This document shows positions 8,059 through 16,109 of a DNA stretch of 40,248 nucleotides, one piece after another. A program made the position numbers and the translations under genes. The notes below the pieces were generated by a model. It saw only the letters and a list, made by a program, of their open reading frames with translations, had not been told where the DNA came from and did no database searches. Each line of letters begins with the position of its first letter. The first letter of the stretch is position 1. The stretch lies in NCBI GenBank assembly GCA_025358555.1, contig JANYJD010000039.1, positions 1 to 40,248 on the forward strand, given 5' to 3'. Source of the stretch: Rhodoferax sp. (GTDB lineage: Bacteria > Pseudomonadota > Gammaproteobacteria > Burkholderiales > Burkholderiaceae_C).

Positions 8059-8619
8059 TTACGCTGACTTTGGCGCAAATATCTTCACCCAGGCCACGTA
8101 CCGGTCCATCCAGGCCTGCAAGAATTTCTTGCTGGCCGCGCCGATACTGCCATCTGCGTCAAACAGGCCTTCTTTTGCATGGATGAACGCTTCGGGCTGC
8201 CCCATCGTGGGCACATCAAGGTACGCCAGGATGTTGCGCAGATGCTGTTGCGCCATCGACGTGCCGATGGCTCCAATCGATGCGCCCATCACGCCAGCCG
8301 GTTTGCCTGCCCAGGCATTTTGGCCATAGGGGCGTGATGCGTGGTCAATCGCGTTCTTCAGTACGCACGGGATTGAGCGGTTGTATTCGGGCGTGACGAA
8401 AAGCAACCCGTGCGATGCGGCAATCTCGGATTTCAACTGCTTGACCTGGTCTGACTGGATGGCATCGTCGTCCTGGTTGTAAAGGGGCAGGTTGCCAATT
8501 TGCACTTGCTGGAACGAGAAGTCTGCCGGTGCCAGCTTGGCCATGGCGCTGGCCAGTTTGCGGTTGAAAGAATCGCGGCGGAGGCTGCCGACAACGACGG
8601 CAATTTGGGTGTGGCTCAT
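8059..8619 (-). CDS. NADPH-dependent FMN reductase / azoreductase-like flavoprotein
   Basis: A 186-residue flavodoxin-fold protein. VVVGSLRRDSFNRKLA is the phosphate-binding loop for FMN and FVTPEYNRSIPCVLKNAIDH is the second conserved block of NADPH-dependent FMN reductases (the ChrR/YieF/ArsH-like group). Length is normal. ATG 8619 is preferred over TTG 8622 because AGGAG lies 6-7 bases upstream. The gene is convergent with the nitroreductase-like gene, 20 bp apart. It is a cytosolic reductase of flavin, quinone or similar electron acceptors. Confidence 0.9.
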   Translation of the reverse strand: MSHTQIAVVVGSLRRDSFNRKLASAMAKLAPADFSFQQVQIGNLPLYNQDDDAIQSDQVKQLKSEIAASHGLLFVTPEYNRSIPCVLKNAIDHASRPYGQNAWAGKPAGVMGASIGAIGTSMAQQHLRNILAYLDVPTMGQPEAFIHAKEGLFDADGSIGAASKKFLQAWMDRYVAWVKIFAPKSA

Positions 8620-8716
8620 CAAGTTCTCCTATGGAAATTTCAGACAAAAAAACCGCGCACTTCCACTGCTGAAAAGCCCGGCGTTGGTCATCTTCCGCTT
8701 TGTGCCGGTTGCCTTC

Positions 8717-8732
8717 TGTGCGCTGGCGCACA
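8717..8732. repeat. Dispersed palindrome, copy 2 (TGTGCG-CTGG-CGCACA)
   Basis: A perfect 6-bp stem with a CTGG loop lies between the start of the FMN reductase and the end of the ABC ATPase. It matches the core of copy 1 at 3578, including the following TA. Confidence 0.65.
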
Positions 8733-8746
8733 TACCGGGTTAGTGC

Positions 8747-9481
8747 TCAACCCGGCGCAGCAGCCTTGATCGCCTCACCACGCTTGATATGCCCGTCCAC
8801 CAGCTCAATCACCCGGTCACAGCGCGCGGCCAGGCGCGGGTCGTGTGTGACGATCAAAAATGAGGTGTTCAACTCGGCGTGCATACGCCGCATCAATGCA
8901 AACACCTCGTCCGACGACGCGGTGTCCAGGTTGCCTGTGGGCTCGTCGGCCAGCACCAGCGGCGGCTCCAACACCAACGCGCGGGCAATGGCCACACGCT
9001 GCTGCATGCCGCCTGACAGCTCGCCGGGGCGTTTGGCCATCGCATTTTCAAGGCCCACCGATTTCAATACCGCACGGGCGCGTTCCAGGGCCGCTGGCGT
9101 GATTCGGCCTTCGCGCATCAGCGCGGGCAGCGTCGCGTTTTCCAGCGCGGTGAAGGCGGGCAGCAGGTGGTGGAACTGGAACACAAAGCCCAGCGTGGTG
9201 CGCCGCAGCAGGGTCAATTCGGCGTCGTCCAGTGCGGTGGTCTCTTTGCCTTCCATTTTGTAGCTCCCGGAGGTGGAGCGCTCCAGCAGGCCGATGATGT
9301 TGAGCAGCGTGCTCTTGCCGGAACCTGAGGGGCCGATCAGCGCGACAAACTCGCCGCGCCCAATGGCAAGCGACAGGCCGTGCAGCACCTTTGCCTCGTT
9401 CGGCTGGCCCTGGTTGTAGGTTTTGTGGATGTCGGCAAGTTCTATCAATGCGCCAGTGGAAGCAGTGTTTGCAGCGCCCAT
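8747..9481 (-). CDS. ABC transporter ATP-binding protein (LolD/MacB-type)
   Basis: A 244-residue ATPase with Walker A GPSGSGKST, signature LSGGMQQRVAIARAL and Walker B LVLADEPTGNLD, closest in pattern to LolD/MacB ATPases. The ORF track starts it at 9646, but that extension runs through the upstream permease gene. ATG 9481 has GGAGGTGAG immediately before it and gives a normal N-terminus. It is the last gene of a three-gene operon behind the permease (10 bp gap) and the adaptor. The complex would pump lipoproteins, peptides or drugs from the inner membrane or periplasm outward. No outer-membrane TolC partner lies in the window. Confidence 0.92.
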   Translation of the reverse strand: MGAANTASTGALIELADIHKTYNQGQPNEAKVLHGLSLAIGRGEFVALIGPSGSGKSTLLNIIGLLERSTSGSYKMEGKETTALDDAELTLLRRTTLGFVFQFHHLLPAFTALENATLPALMREGRITPAALERARAVLKSVGLENAMAKRPGELSGGMQQRVAIARALVLEPPLVLADEPTGNLDTASSDEVFALMRRMHAELNTSFLIVTHDPRLAARCDRVIELVDGHIKRGEAIKAAAPG

Positions 9482-9491
9482 CTCACCTCCA

Positions 9492-10718
9492 TCACAGACG
9501 TATGGCCTGCGCCGGGTCCAGCTTGGCGGCGCGCCGCGCCGGCGCCACGGCGGCCAGAACGCCGCACAGCGTGGCAATGCCCGCCACTTCCAGCGCGAGG
9601 CCGGGTGACAGTGTGATGGCAAACAGCGGCAGTCCGTCAGAGCCACGCACCAGGGCAGTAAAAACCCAGATCAATCCCACCGCCAGCAACACGCCCAGCG
9701 CAGAGCCCACAGCCCCCACAATCGCGCCTTGCAGCAGAAAAACGCGCAGTATCTGGCCTTGCGTTGCACCCATGGCCCGCAAGATGCCAATCTCACGCCG
9801 CTTCTGCACGACCGACACCACCAGCACGCTGGCGATGCCCAGCACCACCACCACCATCACCACCGCTCGGATGACACCGGTGCTGATCGATTGCGCGTTC
9901 AGGGCCGAAACCAGCGACGCATTGGCCAGTTGCCAGCTTTCCACTTTGTACGGAAATCGCCGCGACAGGTCTGCCGCAAGGGTCTGGGCCGACCAGATGT
10001 CTTTAAGCGTCATCTCCAGGCTGGTTGCGCCACCGGGCAGCCCCACCAGGCTTTGCGCGGTGCGCAGCGGCACGATGACGGTGCGCCGGTTGATCTCCCT
10101 CACGCCCAGATCCACCAGCGCGGTGACGCGCAGTGAATCCGTGATGCCCCCTGTCACGAGGCTGATGCGGTCGCCTACGCGCACGCCCAGATCGTCGGCC
10201 AGTTCGCGCCCGATGATGCCTTCGCCAGGCCCCAGGCGTGCCTCGCCCGCGACGATTTTGCTGCTCAAGTGCACGATGCGCTCATAGCGGTCAAGCTCAA
10301 CGCCAATCAATGCGATGGACTTTGTTGCCTCACCGCGCACTGCCAGGCCGGAACCAGAGACAGTCGGCGACACGGCGCTGATCTCGGGCATGGCCTCCAG
10401 CACGGGCACCAGCGCGCGCCAGTTGGCAATGGAGCGGGGCCGTTGCGCGCGGGGCTGGGTTTGCGACAGCACGGTGGCTGGCGTGTCAGGCGCTCGGGCG
10501 GAGATCACCACATCGTCGGGCGTGCTGACCGTGATGTGCGCTTGCGCGCCCAGTGTTTTTTCCAGCGTGTTGCGCTGCAGGCCCGTGATCAGCGCCGAGA
10601 TGTAGGCGACCACGGCCACACCCGCAGCCACACCTACGATGATCAGCACCGTCTGCATGCGGCCCTCCCGCAGAAATCGGGTGGCCACCTGGCGCTCAAA
10701 ACCGAACAGGCAAAACAT
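9492..10718 (-). CDS. ABC transporter permease (FtsX/MacB_PCD)
   Basis: A 408-residue permease with the MacB/LolC topology: one N-terminal membrane segment (about 22-45, TVLIIVGVAAGVAVVAYISAL), a large periplasmic domain and three C-terminal segments around residues 285-400. The conserved QKRREIGILRAMGATQGQIL coupling-helix region and the final PARRAAKLDPAQAIRL are typical of FtsX permeases. It sits 6 bp downstream of the adaptor gene and 10 bp upstream of the ATPase. Unlike classical MacB, the ATPase is a separate protein. Confidence 0.92.
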   Translation of the reverse strand: MFCLFGFERQVATRFLREGRMQTVLIIVGVAAGVAVVAYISALITGLQRNTLEKTLGAQAHITVSTPDDVVISARAPDTPATVLSQTQPRAQRPRSIANWRALVPVLEAMPEISAVSPTVSGSGLAVRGEATKSIALIGVELDRYERIVHLSSKIVAGEARLGPGEGIIGRELADDLGVRVGDRISLVTGGITDSLRVTALVDLGVREINRRTVIVPLRTAQSLVGLPGGATSLEMTLKDIWSAQTLAADLSRRFPYKVESWQLANASLVSALNAQSISTGVIRAVVMVVVVLGIASVLVVSVVQKRREIGILRAMGATQGQILRVFLLQGAIVGAVGSALGVLLAVGLIWVFTALVRGSDGLPLFAITLSPGLALEVAGIATLCGVLAAVAPARRAAKLDPAQAIRL

Positions 10719-10724
10719 GGTCTG

Positions 10725-12068
10725 TCACCGCCCCATGGCGTTGGACATGGCCGAACCAGCGTCTTCGTCGCGTGTGCCCTTGCCTGTGTTTTTGCCCTGG
10801 AGGCGGGTCGATGCCGTTGCGGTTTGCGGGGTGAGGCTGGCGCGCACCCGGCTGCCAGGTTTGGGCGCGGGGCCGGTCAAGACGATATCGCCCTCTGCCA
10901 GCCCTTCCAGCACTTCCACGGCCTCCAGTGTGCGAAGGCCCAGGCGCACTCTGCGCTCTTCTACTCGGCCGTCGCGCGCGATGAAAACCACGTCGCTGCG
11001 CAACGAGGCGGAGTTTTGAAGGTCGCCGCGCAACGCAGCAGAAGTTTGGAGGTCGCCGCGCAACGCCGCGACGGGCGCCACCAGAGCGCTGTCCCGGCGG
11101 GCGGTTTCCACCTCCAGCGACAGCGTCATGTCTTCACGCAAAAAAGCCGGGGGTGCGTCGGGCAGGGCAAACTTCACTTCCACTGCACCGCGTTGCGCGT
11201 CCACCAGCGGCGAGATCAATTGCACGCGCGCAGCAAACCGCGCTTGGGGAAAAGCATCGGCCAGCACGCTGGCGGTTTGGCCCACCTGCAACTGCTCAAG
11301 ATAGCGCTCGTCCACCTGGGCGACCAGTTGCACCGGGCCGGTTAGCGCCAGGCTCAGCAACGCCCGCCCGGGTTGCACAATCTGGCCCGGCTCGACCACG
11401 CGGGTCAGCACCCGCGCGTCAGCCGGTGCAAGCAGTACCGACTGCGCCAACCGCGCGCGCGCGGCGGCGGTGGCCGCATCGGCCAGGGAAAGCTGCGCCT
11501 GGGCCTGCACCACGTCTGTGCCCCGGTCTGCATTGGCGGCGCTTTGGGCACGGGAACTCATCAGCTGCGCTTGGGCCACGTCTGCGCCACGGCGGGCTTC
11601 GTCCAGCTTGGCCTCGCTCAGGAACCCCTTAGCCACCAATTCCCGAGTGCGCTGCAAGTCGGCTTTGGCAGCAATCAACACAGAGTCCGCCTGTGCCACG
11701 CCGGCCTGGGCGCTGCTGCGCCCTGTGCTGCGCAGGCCTGCAAGGCGCGCCGCCGCCTGTTGCCCGTTGGCCAACGCTTGGTCCAGCGCGGCGCGCAGCT
11801 CGTCGCTTTCCAGCCGCACCAGCACATCGCCTTTTTTGACCTGCGCGCCTTCTGCCACGCCCACTTGGACCACACGCCCTGTGAGGGTGCTGCCGACATC
11901 CACGCGGGAGAGGGTGGCCACCCGACCTGAGAACTGCAAGGTGCGAACCAGAGGCCCTTTAACGACGCTGGCCCCTGCAACCGCAGTCGCGCGGGTGAAC
12001 CACCAAGCAATACCAACAGCAACAAGTACAGCGAGGCAAGCAAGAAGGAAAATTAGGCGGCGGGACAT
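10725..12068 (-). CDS. HlyD/MacA-family periplasmic adaptor
   Basis: A 447-residue membrane-fusion protein. A membrane anchor (about 5-22) is followed by the lipoyl-like start GSTLTGRVVQVGVAEGAQVKKGDVLVRL, a long coiled coil (about 85-195, rich in Ala, Gln and Leu), the second lipoyl half (LAPADARVLTRVVEPGQIVQPG) and a beta-barrel domain. The C-terminal VLTGPAPKPGSRVRASL is typical. It contains an internal tandem repeat of ten residues (LRGDLQTSAA, then LRGDLQNSAS) unlike family members. It is the first gene of the export operon; an AATAGCGCGCTATT palindrome lies 54 bp upstream of its start. Confidence 0.9.
   Translation of the reverse strand: MSRRLIFLLACLAVLVAVGIAWWFTRATAVAGASVVKGPLVRTLQFSGRVATLSRVDVGSTLTGRVVQVGVAEGAQVKKGDVLVRLESDELRAALDQALANGQQAAARLAGLRSTGRSSAQAGVAQADSVLIAAKADLQRTRELVAKGFLSEAKLDEARRGADVAQAQLMSSRAQSAANADRGTDVVQAQAQLSLADAATAAARARLAQSVLLAPADARVLTRVVEPGQIVQPGRALLSLALTGPVQLVAQVDERYLEQLQVGQTASVLADAFPQARFAARVQLISPLVDAQRGAVEVKFALPDAPPAFLREDMTLSLEVETARRDSALVAPVAALRGDLQTSAALRGDLQNSASLRSDVVFIARDGRVEERRVRLGLRTLEAVEVLEGLAEGDIVLTGPAPKPGSRVRASLTPQTATASTRLQGKNTGKGTRDEDAGSAMSNAMGR
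11001..11070 (-). repeat. 30-bp in-frame tandem repeat inside the adaptor gene
   Basis: Two adjacent 30-bp units (11001-11030 and 11031-11060) share GGTCGCCGCG ends and CAACG starts, with a third partial unit CAACGCCGCG at 11061-11070. Each adds ten residues to the adaptor between the beta-barrel and the C-terminal domain without breaking the frame. The units differ at several positions, so the duplication is not very recent. Confidence 0.8.
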
Positions 12069-12121
12069 GGGCTGAATCTTAACCGCGCCGCGACGGGCTT
12101 GCCGTGCCCCCGTGCGTGTTA

Positions 12122-12135
12122 AATAGCGCGCTATT
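12122..12135. promoter_or_regulatory. 14-bp palindrome upstream of the export operon
   Basis: AATAGCGCGCTATT is a perfect palindrome, 54 bp before the adaptor start and in the short spacer between the two minus-strand genes. It could be an operator for a dimeric repressor, but no regulator gene is adjacent. Confidence 0.35.
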
Positions 12136-12211
12136 CAAATGATATCAACACAAACCCTCAGTCAAGCCGGGCCATTCTGGTCAACCCCTGCTAGGCGCCC
12201 GCGACTGCCGA

Positions 12212-12433
12212 CTACTGCTTTGGCTTGGTCACTTCATGGCCAATCACGCCGCCCACGGCCGCGCCGCCCAGCGTGCCCAATGTGCCCCCGCCCAGAACGG
12301 CACCGCCAATGGCGCCCGCGCCGGCGCCAATGGCCGTGCCTTTTTCCTGTGCCGTCATGCCGGCACAGCCACCCAAGCCAAGCAGCAAGGCTGCAATCGA
12401 TGCGCTGAATGCGATATGTTGAGTCGTTTTCAT
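12212..12433 (-). CDS. Glycine-zipper outer-membrane lipoprotein
   Basis: A 73-residue lipoprotein: signal peptide (about 1-22), lipobox LGGC, then a glycine-zipper segment GTAIGAGAGAIGGAVLGGG followed by GGAAVGGVIGHEV, as in the OsmB/SlyB-like glycine zipper 2TM family. AGAGG before ATG 12433 supports the start. Such proteins sit in the outer membrane and are often induced by envelope or osmotic stress. The 340-bp region upstream (12434-12774) contains two direct GTAAATTT repeats 16 bp apart (12458 and 12474) and an AT-rich inverted repeat GAAAATT/AATTTTC (12451-12483) that could be regulatory, plus two dispersed repeats, but no gene that I can support. Confidence 0.85.
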   Translation of the reverse strand: MKTTQHIAFSASIAALLLGLGGCAGMTAQEKGTAIGAGAGAIGGAVLGGGTLGTLGGAAVGGVIGHEVTKPKQ

Positions 12434-12667
12434 GGGAATACCTCTTTAGTGAAAATTGTAAATTTGCCGGGGCGTAAATTTTCCTTTGCTCCGGCTGCGG
12501 AACCCAACGGTAGCCTTCGATGGGCAGCCCGTCTGTTGGGTAGCGCACATAGGGGAAGAATTTTTTATTGATGCGCAAAAGTAGGTCTAATCTTGCATGG
12601 ATATCCGCCACGCGTTGATCTTTGATTGAGTGAATGGCACAGAAAAAGAATGGCAATATACTACTAG

Positions 12668-12730
12668 AATAATAGCTAAGTATGCATGCTACACAAGGGC
12701 TATAGGCCGTTTTCTCTCTCTAAATCGCTA
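12668..12730. repeat. 60-bp dispersed repeat, copy 1
   Basis: This AT-rich stretch (AATAGCTAAGTAT, then CAAGGGCTATAGGC, CGTTTT and TAAATCG) aligns along its length with 25691-25750 (AGTAGCTAACTAT, CAAGGGCTACAGGC, TGTTTT, TAAATCG). Both copies are intergenic. I recall similar GGGCTA.AGGC-containing repeats in other Comamonadaceae genomes. Confidence 0.6.
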
Positions 12731-12741
12731 AATACAGCTGC

Positions 12742-12755
12742 GTGCGGTAACGCAC
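12742..12755. repeat. Dispersed palindrome, diverged copy (GTGCG-GTAA-CGCAC)
   Basis: A 5-bp stem with a GTAA loop, followed by AGAC, lies 35 bp upstream of the alternative oxidase start. It shares the G(T)GCG/CGCAC core of the palindromes at 3578 and 8717 but has a different loop. Confidence 0.45.
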
Positions 12756-12789
12756 AGACGTTGATGCGTCTCCCGTGCCACATTTGCAC

Positions 12790-13518
12790 ATGACCCCTGA
12801 TGCTACGCAATACACCCAACGAGACACGGCTGCCAGCTGGGCACAAGACACGCCGCCTGTGCACCACGCGCCCAAGGACTTCTCAGACCATTTCGCGCTG
12901 GGTTTCACCAAGCTGTTGCGCTTGCTGGCCGACACGTTTTTCGCCAAGCGTTATGGCCATCGGGCGATTGTTCTGGAAACCGTGGCCGCTGTGCCAGGCA
13001 TGGTCGGCGGCACCATCCAGCACCTCAACAGCCTGCGCTGCATGGCGGATGACGGCGGCTGGATCCGCACCCTGATGGAAGAAGCCGAGAACGAGCGCAT
13101 GCACCTGATGACATTCATCCAGATCGCCCGGCCGACCCAATTCGAGCGGCTGGTGGTGTTGTTGGCGCAGTGGATTTTTTATGTGGGTTTTTTCGGGCTG
13201 TACCTGGTGTCCTCGCGCACCGCCCACCGCGTGGTGGGTTATTTTGAAGAAGAGGCGGTGCTCAGCTACACGCTGTACCTGCAGGAAATTGACGAAGGAC
13301 GTTCGCCCAATGTACCTGCTCCTGCCATTGCAAAACATTACTGGCATTTGCCCGACGACGCCACCCTGCGCGATGTGGTGCTGGTGGTGCGGGCCGACGA
13401 GGCGCACCACCGAGACATCAACCACGGCTTCTCCAGCAAGCTGGCAGGCGAGCCGGTGGATACCGTTCAGGTGGCACCCTACCCACGCCATGCGGATGAG
13501 ATCCGGATGACGGCTTGA
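12790..13518 (+). CDS. aox: Alternative oxidase (cyanide-resistant quinol oxidase)
   Basis: A 242-residue diiron alternative oxidase. All iron-ligand motifs are visible: LETVAAVPGM, EEAENERMHLM, YFEEEAVLSYT and RADEAHHRDINHGF. A central hydrophobic pair (LVVLLAQWIFYVGFFGLYLV) is the membrane-binding region. The enzyme oxidises ubiquinol and reduces oxygen to water without pumping protons. I prefer ATG 12790 to the in-frame GTG 12775; neither has a strong ribosome site. It lies 4 bp upstream of pgm and probably shares its transcript. Alternative oxidase is scattered among proteobacteria. There is no adjacent NO-responsive regulator. Confidence 0.93.
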   Translation: MTPDATQYTQRDTAASWAQDTPPVHHAPKDFSDHFALGFTKLLRLLADTFFAKRYGHRAIVLETVAAVPGMVGGTIQHLNSLRCMADDGGWIRTLMEEAENERMHLMTFIQIARPTQFERLVVLLAQWIFYVGFFGLYLVSSRTAHRVVGYFEEEAVLSYTLYLQEIDEGRSPNVPAPAIAKHYWHLPDDATLRDVVLVVRADEAHHRDINHGFSSKLAGEPVDTVQVAPYPRHADEIRMTA

Positions 13519-13522
13519 CAGC

Positions 13523-15280
13523 ATGAATACCAGTTCCGACCTATTCCTGCTTGGCGATGCGGGCACGGGCGCCACCACCGGCGCAGGGGTGACAGCACTG
13601 CCCGCAAGCCAGGCCAAGCCAAGCCGCATCAGCCCGCTCGCCGGCCAAATGGCGCCGCTTTCAGAGCTGATCAATGTGCGCAAACTGGTTGCCGCCTACT
13701 GGGCAGATGTGCCCGATCCCGGCGTTGCAGCGCAGCGCGTGGCGTTTGGCACGTCGGGGCACCGGGGATCGGCTTTTGACCGATCATTCAATGAGTGGCA
13801 CGTGCTGGCCATCACGCAGGCCATCTGCAATTACCGCAAAACCGGTGGCCTTGACGGGCCGCTGTTCATGGGCATTGACACCCACGCGCTCTCAAGCCCG
13901 GCCTGTGCCAGCGCGCTGGAGGTGCTGGCTGGCAATGGCGTCGAGGTGATGCTGGATTTGCCGGGCGCGTACACGCCCACGCCCGCCGTGTCGCATGCAA
14001 TCCTGGGCCACAACCGGGGCCGTGAGCATGGGTCTTCAGGCCAGGCGGACGGCATCATCATGACGCCATCGCACAACCCGCCACGCGACGGCGGCCTCAA
14101 ATACAACCCGCCGCATGGCGGTGCGGCCGGGCAGGATGTCACCCGCTGGATTGAAGCCGAGGCCAACCGGCTGCTTGGCGAGGGGTTGGCTGGCGTCAAG
14201 CGCAGGCCGCATGCCAAGGCGTTGCTGGCGGCCACCACGCACCGCCATGATTTCATGAATGCCTATGTGGGCGACCTTGGCAGTGTGGTTGACCTGGACG
14301 CCATCCGCAATGCAAACATCAGGATGGGCGTGGACCCGATGGGCGGCGCAGGGGTGCATTATTGGGCTGCCATTGCCGAGCGGTATCAGCTTGATCTGCA
14401 CGTGCTCAGTGACGTGGTGGATCCCACCTTCGGCTTCATGCTGCTGGATTGGGACGGCCAGATCCGCATGGACCCGTCTTCAAAGTATGCGATGCAGCGC
14501 CTCATCAACGTGGCAGAACGCTTTGACATTGCCTTTGCCTGCGATACCGACCATGACCGCCACGGCATCGTCACGCCCACCGCAGGCTTGCTGGCGCCCA
14601 ACCACTATTTGTCGGTGGCCATTGACTATCTGTTCCAAAACCGCCCGCAGTGGGGCGCGCAGGCCGCTGTGGGCAAAACAGTGGTGAGCACAGGGCTGAT
14701 TGACCGCATTGCAGCCAGATTGGGGCGCAAGCTGTTTGAAGTGCCGGCCGGCTTCAAGTGGTTCGCGCAAGGCCTGCATGGCGGAGCGCTGGGCTTCGCG
14801 GGAGAAGAAAGCGCAGGGGCCAGCTTTTTGCGCCGCGACGGCTCGGTCTGGACCACCGACAAGGACGGCATTGCCGCCGCGCTGCTGTCAGCTGAGATCA
14901 CGGCGCGCCGGGGCCGCGACCCGGGTGCACTGTATGTCGATCTCACAGATGAGTTGGGCAGCCCGGTCGCAGACCGGGTAGAGACAGCGGCCACGGCAAG
15001 TCAAAAGCAGCGGTTGGCAGCGCTGTCGCCCCAGCAAATCAAGGCGCCGCTGCTGGCTGGGGAAAAAATCGAGTCCACCCTGGATGCCGCGCCCGGCAAC
15101 GGTGCGCCGCTGGGCGGCATCAAGGTCATCACCGCCAGCGGCTGGTTTGCAGCGCGGCCATCGGGCACCGAAGCCATTTACAAGATTTACGCCGAAAGCT
15201 TTCAGGGCTTCAGGCACTTGCAGCGCATTCTGGACGAAGCGCAAACGATTGTGGACAAGGCGATTTCCCCCAGCTCCTGA
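13523..15280 (+). CDS. pgm: Phosphoglucomutase (alpha-D-glucose phosphate-specific)
   Basis: A 585-residue phosphohexomutase that interconverts glucose 1-phosphate and glucose 6-phosphate. The motifs are in order: FGTSGHRGSAFD (substrate loop), TPSHNPPRDGGLKYNPPHGG (phosphoserine loop, Ser of SHNP), CDTDHDRHG (metal-binding DxDxDR type), PAGFKWF, GEESAGASFLRRDG and the phosphate-binding RPSGTEAIYKIY. It corresponds to bacterial Pgm, about 40 residues longer at the N-terminus than usual; that extension (TGATTGAGVTALPAS) looks unstructured. A shorter start is possible, since the conserved part begins with ISPLAGQMAPLSELINV, but no internal ATG fits better than 13523. It follows the alternative oxidase by 4 bp. 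Confidence 0.95.
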   Translation: MNTSSDLFLLGDAGTGATTGAGVTALPASQAKPSRISPLAGQMAPLSELINVRKLVAAYWADVPDPGVAAQRVAFGTSGHRGSAFDRSFNEWHVLAITQAICNYRKTGGLDGPLFMGIDTHALSSPACASALEVLAGNGVEVMLDLPGAYTPTPAVSHAILGHNRGREHGSSGQADGIIMTPSHNPPRDGGLKYNPPHGGAAGQDVTRWIEAEANRLLGEGLAGVKRRPHAKALLAATTHRHDFMNAYVGDLGSVVDLDAIRNANIRMGVDPMGGAGVHYWAAIAERYQLDLHVLSDVVDPTFGFMLLDWDGQIRMDPSSKYAMQRLINVAERFDIAFACDTDHDRHGIVTPTAGLLAPNHYLSVAIDYLFQNRPQWGAQAAVGKTVVSTGLIDRIAARLGRKLFEVPAGFKWFAQGLHGGALGFAGEESAGASFLRRDGSVWTTDKDGIAAALLSAEITARRGRDPGALYVDLTDELGSPVADRVETAATASQKQRLAALSPQQIKAPLLAGEKIESTLDAAPGNGAPLGGIKVITASGWFAARPSGTEAIYKIYAESFQGFRHLQRILDEAQTIVDKAISPSS

Positions 15281-15327
15281 TGCAGGTCCTGTTTGGCGGA
15301 TAAAGCCCAGGCTTGCCAAAGATTTCG

Positions 15328-15356
15328 GGAACGAGATGCTCTGGCGTTGCATCTAA
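15328..15356 (+). promoter_or_regulatory. ECF-type promoter in front of the sigma factor gene
   Basis: GGAACGA at 15328 and ATCTAA at 15351, separated by 16 bases, match the RpoE/ECF pattern GGAACTT-N16-GTCTAA. The element ends 16 bases before ATG 15373, implying a very short leader. It suggests that the sigma factor transcribes its own operon. Confidence 0.55.
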
Positions 15357-15372
15357 CATTTGAAAGCACGCC

Positions 15373-16086
15373 ATGTACAACGCAGCCGCCACAGCACAAG
15401 CCACCGTTTGGGAGCACGCCAGCGACACACAACTCGCCGCCAGTGCGGCAAGTGGCAATGAGTCCGCGTTTACATGCATCATGCGCCGCCACAACCGGCT
15501 GCTTTTTCGCACCGCGCGCAGCATTCTGAAAAACGACGCAGAAACCGAAGACGCGTTGCAAGAGGCCTATCTACAGGCCTGGCGCGCGCTGGGCAGTTTT
15601 CGCGCCGACGCCAAACTGTCAACCTGGCTGGTACGCATCGTCATCAACCAGTCGCTGGGGCGCCTGCGCCGCAAGGGTGCCGAAGTTATTCCGCTGGAAG
15701 GTGCGATGGAACTCGATGAGGCGCATGGCGAGTTGTCGGTCGAAGACGATCCCGACCAGCGGCCTGACAAAGTCGCGATGCGCGCAGAAATCCGGCGGCT
15801 GATGGAAGCCCGCATTGACTTGCTGCCTGATGTCTTTCGCACCGTGTTCATGCTGCGTGCGGTAGAGGAACTGAGTGTGGACGAGACCGCTGTGGCTTTG
15901 AACATTGGGGCGGCCACGGTGCGAACCCGTTTTTTCCGCGCACGCAGTCTGCTGCGCGAGGGGCTGTCGCGCGACGTCGATATGGCGATTGGCGACGCAT
16001 TCTCATTCGCTGGTGTGCGTTGTGACCGCGTAGTGGCCAACGTGCTTGCGAAGCTTGCAAGCGAGCGGGAATCTCCCCAATCGTGA
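15373..16086 (+). CDS. ECF-type RNA polymerase sigma factor
   Basis: A 237-residue sigma-70 family protein. Region 2 runs from about 35 to 100 (RTARSILKNDAETEDALQE, then FRADAKLSTWLVRIVINQSLG), an acidic linker follows (LDEAHGELSVEDDPDQRPD), and region 4 (about 155-200) reads LLPDVFRTVFMLRAVEELS and AALNIGAATVRTRFFRARSL-like sequence. A C-terminal tail contains FAGVRCDRVVANVL with a single Cys. No anti-sigma factor with a membrane segment lies next to it; the next gene is a Tat-exported ferritin-like protein. A consensus-like ECF promoter just upstream suggests autoregulation. It probably controls the five-gene block up to 18751. Confidence 0.9.
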   Translation: MYNAAATAQATVWEHASDTQLAASAASGNESAFTCIMRRHNRLLFRTARSILKNDAETEDALQEAYLQAWRALGSFRADAKLSTWLVRIVINQSLGRLRRKGAEVIPLEGAMELDEAHGELSVEDDPDQRPDKVAMRAEIRRLMEARIDLLPDVFRTVFMLRAVEELSVDETAVALNIGAATVRTRFFRARSLLREGLSRDVDMAIGDAFSFAGVRCDRVVANVLAKLASERESPQS

Positions 16087-16109
16087 TTGCATCATTCAAG
16101 GAAACTGTG

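Noticed and set aside
8747-9646. Longer start of the ABC ATPase at 9646
   Set aside because: The extension overlaps 155 bp of the permease gene; ATG 9481 has an excellent GGAGGTGAG.
10269-11345. 358-codon plus-strand ORF opposite the permease and adaptor
   Set aside because: Antisense to the MacAB-like operon and full of His/Gln/Arg; no domain.
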